Assembly: GCA_900545175.1 (NCBI GenBank)
Contig: UQYF01000014.1
Span: forward strand, 1 to 57,387
Source: an uncultured Eubacteriales bacterium
Lineage (GTDB): Bacteria > Bacillota > Clostridia > Lachnospirales > Lachnospiraceae
Direction of reading: 5' to 3'
DNA: 57,387 nucleotides
In this document: piece by piece, positions 1 through 8,061 of the stretch
Layout: each line of letters opens with the position of its first letter
Position numbering within the stretch: the stretch's first letter is position 1
Notes under the pieces: model-generated
Seen by the model: only the letters and a program-made list of their open reading frames with translations
Databases searched by the model: none
Told to the model about the DNA's origin: nothing
Program-made: the position numbers and the translations under genes

Positions 1-2
1 AG

Positions 3-971
3 GTGTCTGCGTCTACACTCAGAGGTTATACGAGGGATATGACAAACTATATCATCAAACCTCTGGGAGAGATGTATATGGAAGAAGTGACTGCTGACGA
101 TATTCGGCTGGCTCTTGTTCCATTGTCAAAGAAATCAGAAGGCTTATACAATAAGGTCAATATGCTGCTCAAGTGCATTTTTTATGCGGCAGAGAGAAAC
201 CAAATTCTTGAACACAATCCCTGTGCGGGAATATCCGGTAAAGGCGGAAAACCGACAAAAAAGAAGGAGGCATTGACAGATCAGCAGGTAGCCGTGCTTC
301 TGGATACAGTCAAGGGACTTCCTCCATATTTGTTTATTATGCTCGGTTTGTATTCCGGTCTGCGTCGGGAAGAAATTCTTGCACTGCAATGGGATTGTGT
401 ATTTCTGGACGAGGATACACCTTATTTATCGGTAAGGCGGGCTTGGCGTACAGAGCATAACAGACCCGTGATTTCTACGGTGCTAAAAACTCCGGCAGCA
501 AAAAGGGATATTCCGATACCGAAGTGTTTGGTGGATTGTCTGAGAGAAGCGAAAGAAAATTCCATATCAGATTATGTGATCGCTGACAGCAAAGGAGAGC
601 CGCTGGCTGCTTCGCAGTTTCAAAGAGTGTGGCAGTATGTAGTTGTCCGCTCCACCAAGCCCCGAAACTATTATAAGTATGTAAATGGGGAGAGTATCAA
701 ATATACGGTTACTCCAACGCTGGGTATGACCCAGAAGAATCAACCCAAAATCAAATATACGCTGGACTTCGATGTGACACCCCATCAGCTACGGCACACT
801 TACATCACCAATCTTCTCTATGCGGGCGTTGATCCAAAGACAGTACAATACCTTGCCGGACATGAAAACAGCAAAACAACTATGGACATTTATGCAAAAG
901 TGAAGTACAATAAACCAGAGGAGTTGTTTGGGGTAGTAAATGGTGCGTTTCATCAGCCTGTCGCTGAATGA
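3..971 (+). CDS. Tyrosine recombinase/integrase, 5'-partial at window edge
   Basis: Site-specific tyrosine recombinase of the kind that moves integrative elements or phages. The visible 322 residues hold a SAM-like core-binding domain (about 1-75) and a complete catalytic domain. The catalytic set can be read as R121 in SGLRREE, K162 in VLKTP, H261 and R264 in HQLRHTY, H287 in AGHENS, and nucleophile Y297 in MDIYAKV. A GTG at position 3 could start translation, but family members are usually 370-400 residues with an N-terminal arm-binding domain, so the true start probably lies before the window. The stop overlaps a small ORF (ATGA), and a terminator follows at 1171-1205. Its position beside a restriction-modification pair suggests the end of an integrated element. 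No att site could be identified. Confidence 0.9.
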   Translation: MSASTLRGYTRDMTNYIIKPLGEMYMEEVTADDIRLALVPLSKKSEGLYNKVNMLLKCIFYAAERNQILEHNPCAGISGKGGKPTKKKEALTDQQVAVLLDTVKGLPPYLFIMLGLYSGLRREEILALQWDCVFLDEDTPYLSVRRAWRTEHNRPVISTVLKTPAAKRDIPIPKCLVDCLREAKENSISDYVIADSKGEPLAASQFQRVWQYVVVRSTKPRNYYKYVNGESIKYTVTPTLGMTQKNQPKIKYTLDFDVTPHQLRHTYITNLLYAGVDPKTVQYLAGHENSKTTMDIYAKVKYNKPEELFGVVNGAFHQPVAE

Positions 972-1081
972 AAAAAGGCCGTTTTTTATGGTCCGCACAT
1001 CGGATAACTGAGAAACAGAAAGTCAGAAAAGCCCGGAATATCAAGGAAAAACAGCTCAAAAACTCGCGCAGTACGGCTTAA
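968..1081 (+). CDS. Possible 37-residue very basic peptide, ATGA-coupled to the integrase
   Basis: A short frame starts at an ATG overlapping the integrase stop codon (ATGA) and ends at TAA 1079-1081. The peptide begins MKKGRFLW and is dominated by Lys and Arg (about 13 of 37), with a KARNIKEKQLKN-like stretch. The start-stop overlap would allow translational coupling without its own ribosome site, and none is visible. It could be a DNA- or RNA-binding accessory peptide, or chance coding in the 3' end of the integrase transcript. I do not recognise a family. Confidence 0.35.
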   Translation: MKKGRFLWSAHRITEKQKVRKARNIKEKQLKNSRSTA

Positions 1082-1170
1082 AGGCAGCTCGTCGTGCTCC
1101 ACAGTTCTCAAAGAGATAATTTGGTTTTACAACGTATTACGCCTTCAGGCGATATGTGGTACGACTCATT

Positions 1171-1205
1171 ACACCTCAGAATTTCGGTTCTGGGGTGTTT
1201 TTTTA
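1171..1205 (+). terminator. Intrinsic terminator after the integrase
   Basis: An 11-bp stem with one G-T pair (ACACCTCAGAA with TTCTGGGGTGT, loop TTTCGG) is followed at once by a run of seven or more T. Confidence 0.8.
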
Positions 1206-1595
1206 TTTATTAATATTGCCATAATGTGAATTTCCTTTAAAAAATTGGGAATAGGAAAAAACATCACCACATGAATTTGTCATGATATGTATACGTATGA
1301 AGGGATTCTTATTTATGATGTTGTAAGAATGCTTCTTGTTTTACAAACGCTCTCAAAGAAACAATATCAAAAGAAAATACAAATTTTCAACAATTTCTCA
1401 AAGTCATGTTTTATATCGGTATTTTTACGAATAATTTTAAATTGCAGTTTTTTAAATTATTGGAATTCATTTGGTTATTATAATGTTATAATATTATAAT
1501 AACCCAGTACATTTGTGTAAAGATAAGTAAGTCCTTTTAGTTGTACACCTTGTATGTTAGAATCAGGTTTCAAATTCATAGGAGGTATACATATA
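1206..1595 (+). promoter_or_regulatory. AT-rich intergenic stretch with probable promoter of the methyltransferase-DpnI operon
   Basis: No convincing gene is seen here; open frames are short and have AT-rich low-complexity translations. Three TATAAT hexamers lie at 1479-1484, 1487-1492 and 1495-1500. The last has TTGGTT at 1471-1476 as a possible -35 with an 18-bp spacer. The ribosome site GGAGG at 1581-1585 precedes the methyltransferase ATG at 1596. Confidence 0.4.
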
Positions 1596-2516
1596 ATGAC
1601 ATTAGTTGAAAAAATATTTAGTTGTTTCAAGGATAGCGATAGCTTTTCTTTACAGGAGGTATATGAAAAGAATCCTGATAAACCACAGGAAACTGTTAGG
1701 GCACGTATTTATGAAAAACTTGGTGTGAAATTTGAAAGACTGGCAAAGGGCGTTTATCGTACAATTGATTGCGAAGAACATCAGTGCGTGGTGATTGAGG
1801 GAGATGGTAGAGATTTATCTATGATAAAAGATAACAGCATTGATTGTATATTAACAGACCACCCTTGGTTAGATACGAAATCGAATAAAGGTGGAACGAG
1901 AGCTTTTGCGCTATATGATTGCTTTAGATATACATTGGATGATTTTAAGGAAAAAGCCAGAGTATTAAAGGATGGTTGTTTTCTTGTTGAAATATTGCCG
2001 GCAGAGAATGAGAATAATTATGAATATTTATATCAGATTAAGGAATATGCAAAAAAAGCAGGATTTACATATTATTCAAAGGTACCATGGAAAAAGGGGA
2101 CTTTTGTCAGTAATACAGGTAGAAAAGCAAAGAACACACAAGATATAATGATTTTTTCAAAAGGAAAAGCTAGGAATATGAGATTTGACAAGAAAAAGTC
2201 TGATAAGATGGGTGACAACAAATATTATATGAGCGGATGCAATGGTATGTTACCTACCATGTTTGATGTTCAGCCAGTCGCCAGAAAAAATAAAATACAT
2301 CAGAGTGAACTGCCTGTTGAATTATGTGAAGAAATATTAGAATATGTTACATATGAAGGTGAAATAGTATTAGATTCGTTTGCAGGTAGCGGTGCTGTAG
2401 GTGTAGCTGCTTTGAATAAAAGAAGAAGTTGTATTCTTATAGAAATATTGAAAGAAAATATACAAAAAATAAAGGCACGTTTTAATAGTGTCTTATATCA
2501 AACAGTATTGGAGTGA
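1596..2516 (+). CDS. DNA methyltransferase with N-terminal winged helix, paired with DpnI homologue
   Basis: Predicted AdoMet-dependent amino-methyltransferase of 306 residues. Residues 1-58 look like a winged-helix DNA-binding domain. The catalytic motif IV (TDHPW, 87-91) comes before the AdoMet motif I (LDSFAGSG, 259-266), the order of class beta N6-adenine/N4-cytosine enzymes. Motif IV is atypical: the usual D-P-P-Y/F/W reads D-H-P-W, and the HPxxKP-like motif before motif I reads HQSELP. Activity is therefore uncertain. ATG 1596 was chosen for its GGAGG at 1581-1585; an upstream in-frame ATG at 1554 has no ribosome site. The stop overlaps the DpnI-like gene (GTGA), so the two are translationally coupled. 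The target base and sequence cannot be told from the sequence; context suggests GATC. Confidence 0.85.
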   Translation: MTLVEKIFSCFKDSDSFSLQEVYEKNPDKPQETVRARIYEKLGVKFERLAKGVYRTIDCEEHQCVVIEGDGRDLSMIKDNSIDCILTDHPWLDTKSNKGGTRAFALYDCFRYTLDDFKEKARVLKDGCFLVEILPAENENNYEYLYQIKEYAKKAGFTYYSKVPWKKGTFVSNTGRKAKNTQDIMIFSKGKARNMRFDKKKSDKMGDNKYYMSGCNGMLPTMFDVQPVARKNKIHQSELPVELCEEILEYVTYEGEIVLDSFAGSGAVGVAALNKRRSCILIEILKENIQKIKARFNSVLYQTVLE

Positions 2517-3292
2517 TTATTTTGAATTTACAGATGGATGAAAGAAAAGCGGATAATTATTTGAGTAACACCCAGAAAATAAGGGTTATAACAGAAGATT
2601 GGGTAGGTAATAATATGTTTTGCCCATATTGTGGAAATAAATATGTTTCACATTTTGAGAATAATAGACCCGTAGCTGATTTCTTTTGTCCTTCTTGTAA
2701 GGAAGAATATGAGCTAAAAAGTAAAGGTGCTTCTATTAGTAATAGGGTTAATGATGGAGCATATAATACAATGATTAAAAGAATTATGTCAATTAATAAT
2801 CCTAATTTTTTCTTTATGCATTATAACAAAAGTAGCCTTCAAGTTGAAAACTTTGTTATGGTACCTAGATATTTCTTTTCACCAGATATAATAGAGAAAA
2901 GAAAGCCTTTAGCAGATACAGCAAAACGAGCAGGCTGGATAGGATGTAATATATTGTTGAATCGGATTCCAGATGAAGGGAGAATCTATATTGTTCAGGA
3001 TGGACAGGAAGTATCTATTGAAGAGATAATAGGAAAGATACATAGAACGGAATTTTTACGTGGAAGTAATCTGGATGTCAGAGGGTGGACGTTGGATGTT
3101 TTAAATTGTGTCAACATGATTGAGAACAAAGATTTTACACTTGAACAGATGTATAGATTTGAAAAGCAGCTTGCAGTGAAACATCCAGATAATTATCATG
3201 TTAAGGAAAAAATAAGACAGCAGTTACAAATGTTAAGGAATAATGGAGTTATAGAGTTTACAGGAAGAGGACATTACAGAAAAATTATTTGA
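2513..3292 (+). CDS. dpnI: DpnI-like type IIM restriction endonuclease (cuts methylated GATC)
   Basis: A clear full-length homologue of Streptococcus DpnI (259 versus about 254 residues). DpnI cleaves GATC only when adenine is N6-methylated. The PD-(D/E)XK core is intact: D56 in PVADFFC, then E67-L-K69. A zinc site has four cysteines (C37, C40, C59, C62). Stretches such as HFENNRPVADF, NNPNFFF, RAGWIGCNI and FTLEQMYRFE are shared with DpnI as I recall it, and the C-terminal 80 residues correspond to the winged helix that reads methylated DNA. GTG at 2513 overlaps the methyltransferase stop by four bases and matches the DpnI N-terminus in length; TTG 2522 or ATG 2534 are alternatives. It should restrict incoming Dam-methylated DNA, which requires that host GATC sites lack m6A or are shielded. 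Confidence 0.95.
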   Translation: MIILNLQMDERKADNYLSNTQKIRVITEDWVGNNMFCPYCGNKYVSHFENNRPVADFFCPSCKEEYELKSKGASISNRVNDGAYNTMIKRIMSINNPNFFFMHYNKSSLQVENFVMVPRYFFSPDIIEKRKPLADTAKRAGWIGCNILLNRIPDEGRIYIVQDGQEVSIEEIIGKIHRTEFLRGSNLDVRGWTLDVLNCVNMIENKDFTLEQMYRFEKQLAVKHPDNYHVKEKIRQQLQMLRNNGVIEFTGRGHYRKII

Positions 3293-3346
3293 TTAACACT
3301 TGATAATTAATGAATGAAAGCAAGAATGAAAATCCAGCAACAGATA

Positions 3347-3393
3347 AAAAATGCTTCCTCCATGCATAATTTAATACATGAAAGAAGCATTTT
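3347..3393. terminator. Bidirectional terminator between dpnI and the tautomerase gene
   Basis: A 10-bp outer stem (AAAATGCTTC with GAAGCATTTT) plus an inner CATG pairing. The A-run on the plus strand gives a good T-tract for minus-strand transcripts of the tautomerase gene; the plus-strand tract is weaker. Confidence 0.7.
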
Positions 3394-3509
3394 AATGTAC
3401 TGATTTTATTATGTCCGGATGCTCTGGTACATAAATTTCATTCGATATTCAACATTCGACAGTTTTACAATATAGTATCATATAGTATAACAAAACACGT
3501 TGTCAGATA

Positions 3510-3854
3510 TCAGAAATTCTCCCCATTCCATCCCCAGTTAGAAACAGCCTGATACTTTACATACACATGGTCGGGTGCTATACCGAGGACATCCTTGAAA
3601 ATGTTACAGATTTCTCCGGTGAGCTTAGAGAAAGCGTCAGGGTTCTCGCTGCCGAATACACTGACATCGACCATCGCAACAGGTTCGGCGTTGCTTCCTC
3701 TGAAATAGAGCTTGTACTCAGGCTCGAAGCCTGCCATGAGCCAGCTTTCGGATTTGCCGGGGATTAGCTCGATTGCTTTTCCAAGGCGGGTTTTTAGCTC
3801 GATTTCCTGAGAGCCGGTGATGGGAATACTTATTTTTGAATTGATAAATGGCAT
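3510..3854 (-). CDS. MIF-like tautomerase (macrophage migration inhibitory factor family)
   Basis: A 114-residue protein of the MIF/phenylpyruvate tautomerase family. It has the catalytic Pro2 (MPFINSK), and its length, the spacing of the DVSVFGSENPDAFSKLT segment and the C-terminal VYVKYQAVSNWGWNGENF region match MIF closely (human MIF has a similar YINYYD and NVGWNNSTF end). Family members catalyse keto-enol tautomerisation of phenylpyruvate; the physiological role in bacteria is generally unclear. The ribosome site AAGAGG lies ahead of ATG 3854. It follows ddh on the same strand after 58 bp, so co-transcription is possible, and the terminator at 3347-3393 closes the unit. Confidence 0.9.
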   Translation of the reverse strand: MPFINSKISIPITGSQEIELKTRLGKAIELIPGKSESWLMAGFEPEYKLYFRGSNAEPVAMVDVSVFGSENPDAFSKLTGEICNIFKDVLGIAPDHVYVKYQAVSNWGWNGENF

Positions 3855-3912
3855 ATTAACCTCTTTTCTGTGCAGACTGCACTATGATACAAGCTGTCAG
3901 CACTAAGTTATA

Positions 3913-4896
3913 TTACAGAAGGTGTGCTCTCATCTCTTCGCCTGAGAGTGGTGACAGGTCGGCAGGTGCGACATCGAATACAGTCTTGCAGCCGCTTATG
4001 CCGCGCTTATTTATGCGGTATGCCGCTCTTGCGTAAGCTACGAGAACACAGGATGTGAACTCAGGGTTGGAGTCGAGCTTTAAGCTGTACTCTATTACGT
4101 GGTTGTGTTCGCCATTTAAGCCTGTTTTTCCGGTGCGGAGAACGAAGCCGCCGTGAGGGATGCCTGCATGGTCACGCTTTAATTCTTCCTCAGAGATAAA
4201 ATGAACTGTAGTGTCATAATCTGAAAAATAGTTAGGCATTGTCTTGATTGCGTTCTCGATGGCTGCCTTGTCAGCACCTTCCTCAGCTACGACAAAGCAC
4301 TCTCTTGTATGCTTCTGTCTTGTTGTAAGCTCAGGATTCTTGCATGCGCGCACTGCTTCGAGAGCGGATTCTACAGGAATGGTGTACTGTTTGGCATCTT
4401 TTACGCCGGGTATTCTTCTGATGGCATCTGAATGTCCCTGGCTTACCCCCTTGCCCCAGAATGTGTAATCATTGCCATCACGGAGAATGGCATTTGCATA
4501 GAGACGGTTGAGAGAGAACATACCAGGGTCCCAGCCTACGGATATCATTGCGATGTGACCGTTTTCTGAGGCAGCAGCATCAACATTTGCAAAATGCTCA
4601 GGGATGCGGGCGTGAGTGTCGAAGCTGTCGACAACATTGAAGTATTTTGCGTACTCAGGTGTCTGCTTTGGAAGGTCTGTGGCAGAACCGCCGCAGAGCA
4701 TGAGAACATCAATCTTGTCCTTCATTTCCGGGAGCATGTCTGCCGAATATACAGGCACATTTGTCGCAGGAGTAACTGTCTCAGGATTTCTTCTTGTGAA
4801 GATTCCCACAAGCTCCATGTCATCGTTCTGTCTTATGGCACATTCAATGCCGCGTCCAAGGTTACCATAACCTAAAATACCTATTCTGATTGTCAT
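3913..4896 (-). CDS. ddh: meso-Diaminopimelate D-dehydrogenase
   Basis: NADPH-dependent enzyme of the one-step lysine/peptidoglycan precursor route, making meso-diaminopimelate from tetrahydrodipicolinate. The 327-residue product has the N-terminal dinucleotide-binding motif GILGYGNLGRG and family segments such as CGGSATDLP, DSFDTHARIPEHF, GWDPGMFSLNR, WGKGVSQGHSDAIRR and a C-terminal SCVLVAYARA. The ATG at 4896 follows AAGGAG with good spacing; a 21-residue upstream extension (start 4959) lacks a ribosome site and would precede the Rossmann fold. Length matches the family (about 325). Confidence 0.95.
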   Translation of the reverse strand: MTIRIGILGYGNLGRGIECAIRQNDDMELVGIFTRRNPETVTPATNVPVYSADMLPEMKDKIDVLMLCGGSATDLPKQTPEYAKYFNVVDSFDTHARIPEHFANVDAAASENGHIAMISVGWDPGMFSLNRLYANAILRDGNDYTFWGKGVSQGHSDAIRRIPGVKDAKQYTIPVESALEAVRACKNPELTTRQKHTRECFVVAEEGADKAAIENAIKTMPNYFSDYDTTVHFISEEELKRDHAGIPHGGFVLRTGKTGLNGEHNHVIEYSLKLDSNPEFTSCVLVAYARAAYRINKRGISGCKTVFDVAPADLSPLSGEEMRAHLL

Positions 4897-4919
4897 AAAT
4901 AATCTCCTTATAAATAAAA

Positions 4920-5214
4920 TGATATTATGTAACCGCAAAGCTGAGTATGCAGACCGCAAGTTATGTGATTTTGCTATATTGTTGCTGGGTATATTAGCCT
5001 GTAAAGCGGACTGTTATTCGCAATATGAAAGCTGAAAAAATCAGTTTTACAGGTCACATTAATCTTGTAAAGCCGGCAGTTACTAGCAATATGGATGCTG
5101 AAAAATCAGTTTTACAAGGCACATCAATCCGCCAAAGCTGAGCTGCTATTCGTATATGTCGAATCGTAGCAAAGCCGCTTAAAATATAGCCGTAGAAGCA
5201 GTAAAATCACATAA
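4920..5214. repeat. Repeat patch with 12-bp terminal inverted repeats upstream of ddh
   Basis: An inverted repeat TTATGTGATTTT (4961-4972) with AAAATCACATAA (5203-5214) brackets about 250 bp. Inside are two imperfect direct repeats of about 61 bp (5000-5060 and 5066-5126), each starting TGTAAAGC and ending near CAGTTTTACA, so each is itself partly palindromic. CCGCAAAGCTGAG-like units occur at 4933-4945 and again near 5129-5141. The start of the first repeat resembles the 3' end of the 163-nt repeat family (GTAAAGCGGAC). The rest of this gap, 5215-5723, is AT-rich and shows no gene or clear signal. Confidence 0.55.
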
Positions 5215-5723
5215 TAAACGGCAGCGATAATGTAGTTTTGTAATTACATAAAATGGTATAGTGCATTGTATGAAAAGAAAAGCTTCCATAATAAACATGT
5301 ATCAAAAATATGTTGTCGGACATAATTTTCTTATCATACTTCATTGCTGCTATTGTAGCAGTATATAAATTTAACTGAGCAGTAAACTTACTTTAATATT
5401 ATAATGTATTGATGTGAAAATTGCAATTATAGTTAGCTTATACTAACAAAAAAGTACATTAAATTTGGTAAAAGCTATTTTTATTTAGACGTATATGATA
5501 TATTAATGATAAAAAATTAACAAAAAAGAGCTTGTATACAATATTTTAATTGTATATTCGCTTATATCATAGTATAATATTGCATGTGTGTATTTTAATT
5601 TCAAAATATATTGTCAGATTAATTGTGCAGTCCGGAAGTGTACCGGTCGAATTGCACAACATCCGGCTTTTGAATATATAGTTTTCCAAATGCCTGAATA
5701 AAAATTATTGATTGGAGGTCGGC

Positions 5724-6902
5724 ATGTCCTGGATTGAAAATATGACAATTAATATATTTCCGATGGTGCTTGTGATTGTTGTACTTATAAGCAACCGATT
5801 CAAGGTTGGCAAAGCCAGAAGTGCAAGACTGTTTGACCATATCATCATTTTTGATTTACTGTTGATGCTTGTAGATATTATCGGGATTGGCATGTCAGGA
5901 AGTATCGTTGAAGATGTAGTAAATAAGATGTGGATTATCAATGTTATGAGGATGCTTCTCACTATTTTCCTTACTACAACGTGGCTTGTGTACGTGTGCC
6001 TTAAGATATCACTTGATGGAGCAGATAGAAGGATTTTACCTATAATAAGCATTGTTACGGCGTTAGGAGCCATAGCAAGCTTTGTTGTTCTTCTTATACC
6101 ACATGACTATCTTACTGCATACGGTCTGCAAAATGCAGTAAGAGGGCTTAGAATATGCTATCTTGCGGTGAGCTATTATGGTATTTCAATGTTTGTGGCA
6201 AGTGCAGTGGTTGCATTGTACGGTGCGATATTTGAGAAGGATACCGATATACGCAGGATGTGTTACTATCTGCTGATATTCAGCTTGCTGCCTATTGTCG
6301 GAGTGACTATGCAGAATATTAACCAGACTTTCAGGACTTCATCGCCATGTTTGTCACTTGCGGTGCTATATGTGTATATAACAATGCAGAACAAAATGGT
6401 GATGACGGACGGTCTTACAGGAGTTAATAACAGACGGGAGCTGGATGCGTACCTCGAAAGACGTGAAAGACAGCAGGAGCAGCCGGAATGGGGAATACTC
6501 ATGATAGATGTTGATGACTTTAAGAAGATAAATGATACTATAGGACATAAGCTTGGTGATGATGCATTATGGCATGTTGCAGAGATTCTTCGGAGTGAAT
6601 TTTCAGCAGAAGGCTGCTTTGTAGCAAGGTATGGCGGTGACGAGTTCGTCGTATGTAACGAGTGGAGCAATATGGAAGATATGATGCATATCAGAACTGT
6701 TATAGAGAACAGAGTGAATCAGTTCAATGCACAAAAGAACAGACCGTATGAGTTATCATTGAGTATAGGATGCGCATTGTGGCATGCAAGCGGTGCAAGT
6801 GTGGCATCGATTGTAAAGGCAGCAGATAAAGATATGTATGAACAGAAGCAGAAGCATAAGGATCAGAGGGGGAATGACTGTGAACAATGCAGTGTATATT
6901 GA
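5724..6902 (+). CDS. Membrane diguanylate cyclase (GGDEF), first of a tandem pair
   Basis: A 392-residue protein with about six N-terminal membrane helices (residues 5-215) and a C-terminal GGDEF domain. The active-site motif RYGGDEF is intact (GGDEF at 304-308), as are the DGLTGVNNRR and DVDDFKKINDTIGH motifs, so it should make c-di-GMP. No RxxD inhibitory site is visible five residues upstream. ATG 5724 follows GGAGG at 5714-5718; a TTG at 5712 is inside the ribosome site. The next gene overlaps it by 29 bp and is a paralogue with the same layout, which points to tandem duplication. Confidence 0.9.
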   Translation: MSWIENMTINIFPMVLVIVVLISNRFKVGKARSARLFDHIIIFDLLLMLVDIIGIGMSGSIVEDVVNKMWIINVMRMLLTIFLTTTWLVYVCLKISLDGADRRILPIISIVTALGAIASFVVLLIPHDYLTAYGLQNAVRGLRICYLAVSYYGISMFVASAVVALYGAIFEKDTDIRRMCYYLLIFSLLPIVGVTMQNINQTFRTSSPCLSLAVLYVYITMQNKMVMTDGLTGVNNRRELDAYLERRERQQEQPEWGILMIDVDDFKKINDTIGHKLGDDALWHVAEILRSEFSAEGCFVARYGGDEFVVCNEWSNMEDMMHIRTVIENRVNQFNAQKNRPYELSLSIGCALWHASGASVASIVKAADKDMYEQKQKHKDQRGNDCEQCSVY

Positions 6903-8061
6903 GACAAATATATTTCCTATTGCGGCATTACTTGTGATTCTTAATAATCTAAGGTATGACATGTCTTTTTCATGGAGGAGACATTGCCTTGAAGTGATAA
7001 TGAAACTGTCGATATTCATAATGCTTTTTAATACTGTAGGATGGTGTCTTAACGGTGCCGATGGCGATATAGTCAATATAGTGTTATGGATTGTCAGCAC
7101 AGCTTATTATGTGTTTATGCTTTATATGTCTTTTCTGTGGTTCTTGTATGTATACGATAAGGTCACAAATGGAAATGGACAGATGGGTGCTTCTGTAATA
7201 AAAAAAGCGATTCCTATTTTTATATGCTTTGCAATGCTTGCAGCAGGCGTTGTAAGACCACTTATATTTTACATCGGAGATGATAATTGCTACCACAGAG
7301 GGCCGCTGTATCCTATTAGTTTGATAGTTGCATCAGGATATATATTTGCGGCATGTCTGATGTCATTTATCAAGATGCTTAAGGTATTAGGGCATGATGA
7401 ACGTAAGCAGTATGGTTTTCTTGTACTATTCGGTGTATTTCCGCTTGTAGGTGGTGTTGTCCAGACGTTGTTCTATGGTATGGATGTGTTATGGCCGCTT
7501 ACTACGGCGGCACTTGTCATGGTCTATATCAATGTACAGCAGCAGAACTTGAGCCGTGATGGGATGACAGGACTCAATAACAGAAGAAGACTTGACCAGT
7601 ATGTTGATGCACTCTCAAGGGAGCATACCAGAAAAGAATCAATCTGCTATAGCATAATGGATATAGATTATTTTAAGGAGATAAATGACACTTTAGGGCA
7701 CCAGACAGGCGATAAAGTGTTATGCCTTGTTGCAGATGCGCTAAAGAAGGTATATGGAAATAGCAGGAGCTTTATAGCAAAGTATGGCGGAGACGAATTT
7801 GTTATTATATCGAGAGGATTTGACAAGGCACAGTCAGAGCACTATTGTAAGAAACTTCAAAAGCTGCTAAGAGATATAGATTGTACAGAACTTGATGGCA
7901 GAGTGCTCACAATAAGTGTTGGAAGTGCTTTTTACGGCGAGAGCGGATGCAGTAAAATCAGAGACATGATGGAGCTTGCTGATGAGCGTATGTACAGGGT
8001 TAAACAGAAGCATCACGATAAAGATGCTTTTAATGATAATCAGATAGAAAATGAAAATTGA
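6874..8061 (+). CDS. Membrane diguanylate cyclase (GGDEF), second of a tandem pair
   Basis: A 395-residue paralogue of the gene before it: multi-span N-terminus (about 12-215) and C-terminal GGDEF domain with KYGGDEF (GGDEF at 305-309, one residue off the first copy), DGMTGLNNRRR and DIDYFKEINDTLGH. Predicted active diguanylate cyclase. ATG 6874 is preceded by AGAGGGGG and lies inside the 3' end of the upstream gene; a GTG at 6880 is an alternative. The stop codon TGA (8059-8061) falls inside the first bases of the 163-nt repeat, so that repeat forms the 3' untranslated region. Confidence 0.9.
   Translation: MTVNNAVYIETNIFPIAALLVILNNLRYDMSFSWRRHCLEVIMKLSIFIMLFNTVGWCLNGADGDIVNIVLWIVSTAYYVFMLYMSFLWFLYVYDKVTNGNGQMGASVIKKAIPIFICFAMLAAGVVRPLIFYIGDDNCYHRGPLYPISLIVASGYIFAACLMSFIKMLKVLGHDERKQYGFLVLFGVFPLVGGVVQTLFYGMDVLWPLTTAALVMVYINVQQQNLSRDGMTGLNNRRRLDQYVDALSREHTRKESICYSIMDIDYFKEINDTLGHQTGDKVLCLVADALKKVYGNSRSFIAKYGGDEFVIISRGFDKAQSEHYCKKLQKLLRDIDCTELDGRVLTISVGSAFYGESGCSKIRDMMELADERMYRVKQKHHDKDAFNDNQIENEN

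Noticed and set aside
1287..1499. Open frame of 70 codons upstream of the methyltransferase
   Set aside because: The translation is AT-driven low complexity, there is no ribosome site, and it overlaps the promoter region.
4897..5723. Lysine riboswitch upstream of ddh
   Set aside because: No recognisable lysine aptamer core; the stretch is filled by repeats and plain AT-rich DNA.
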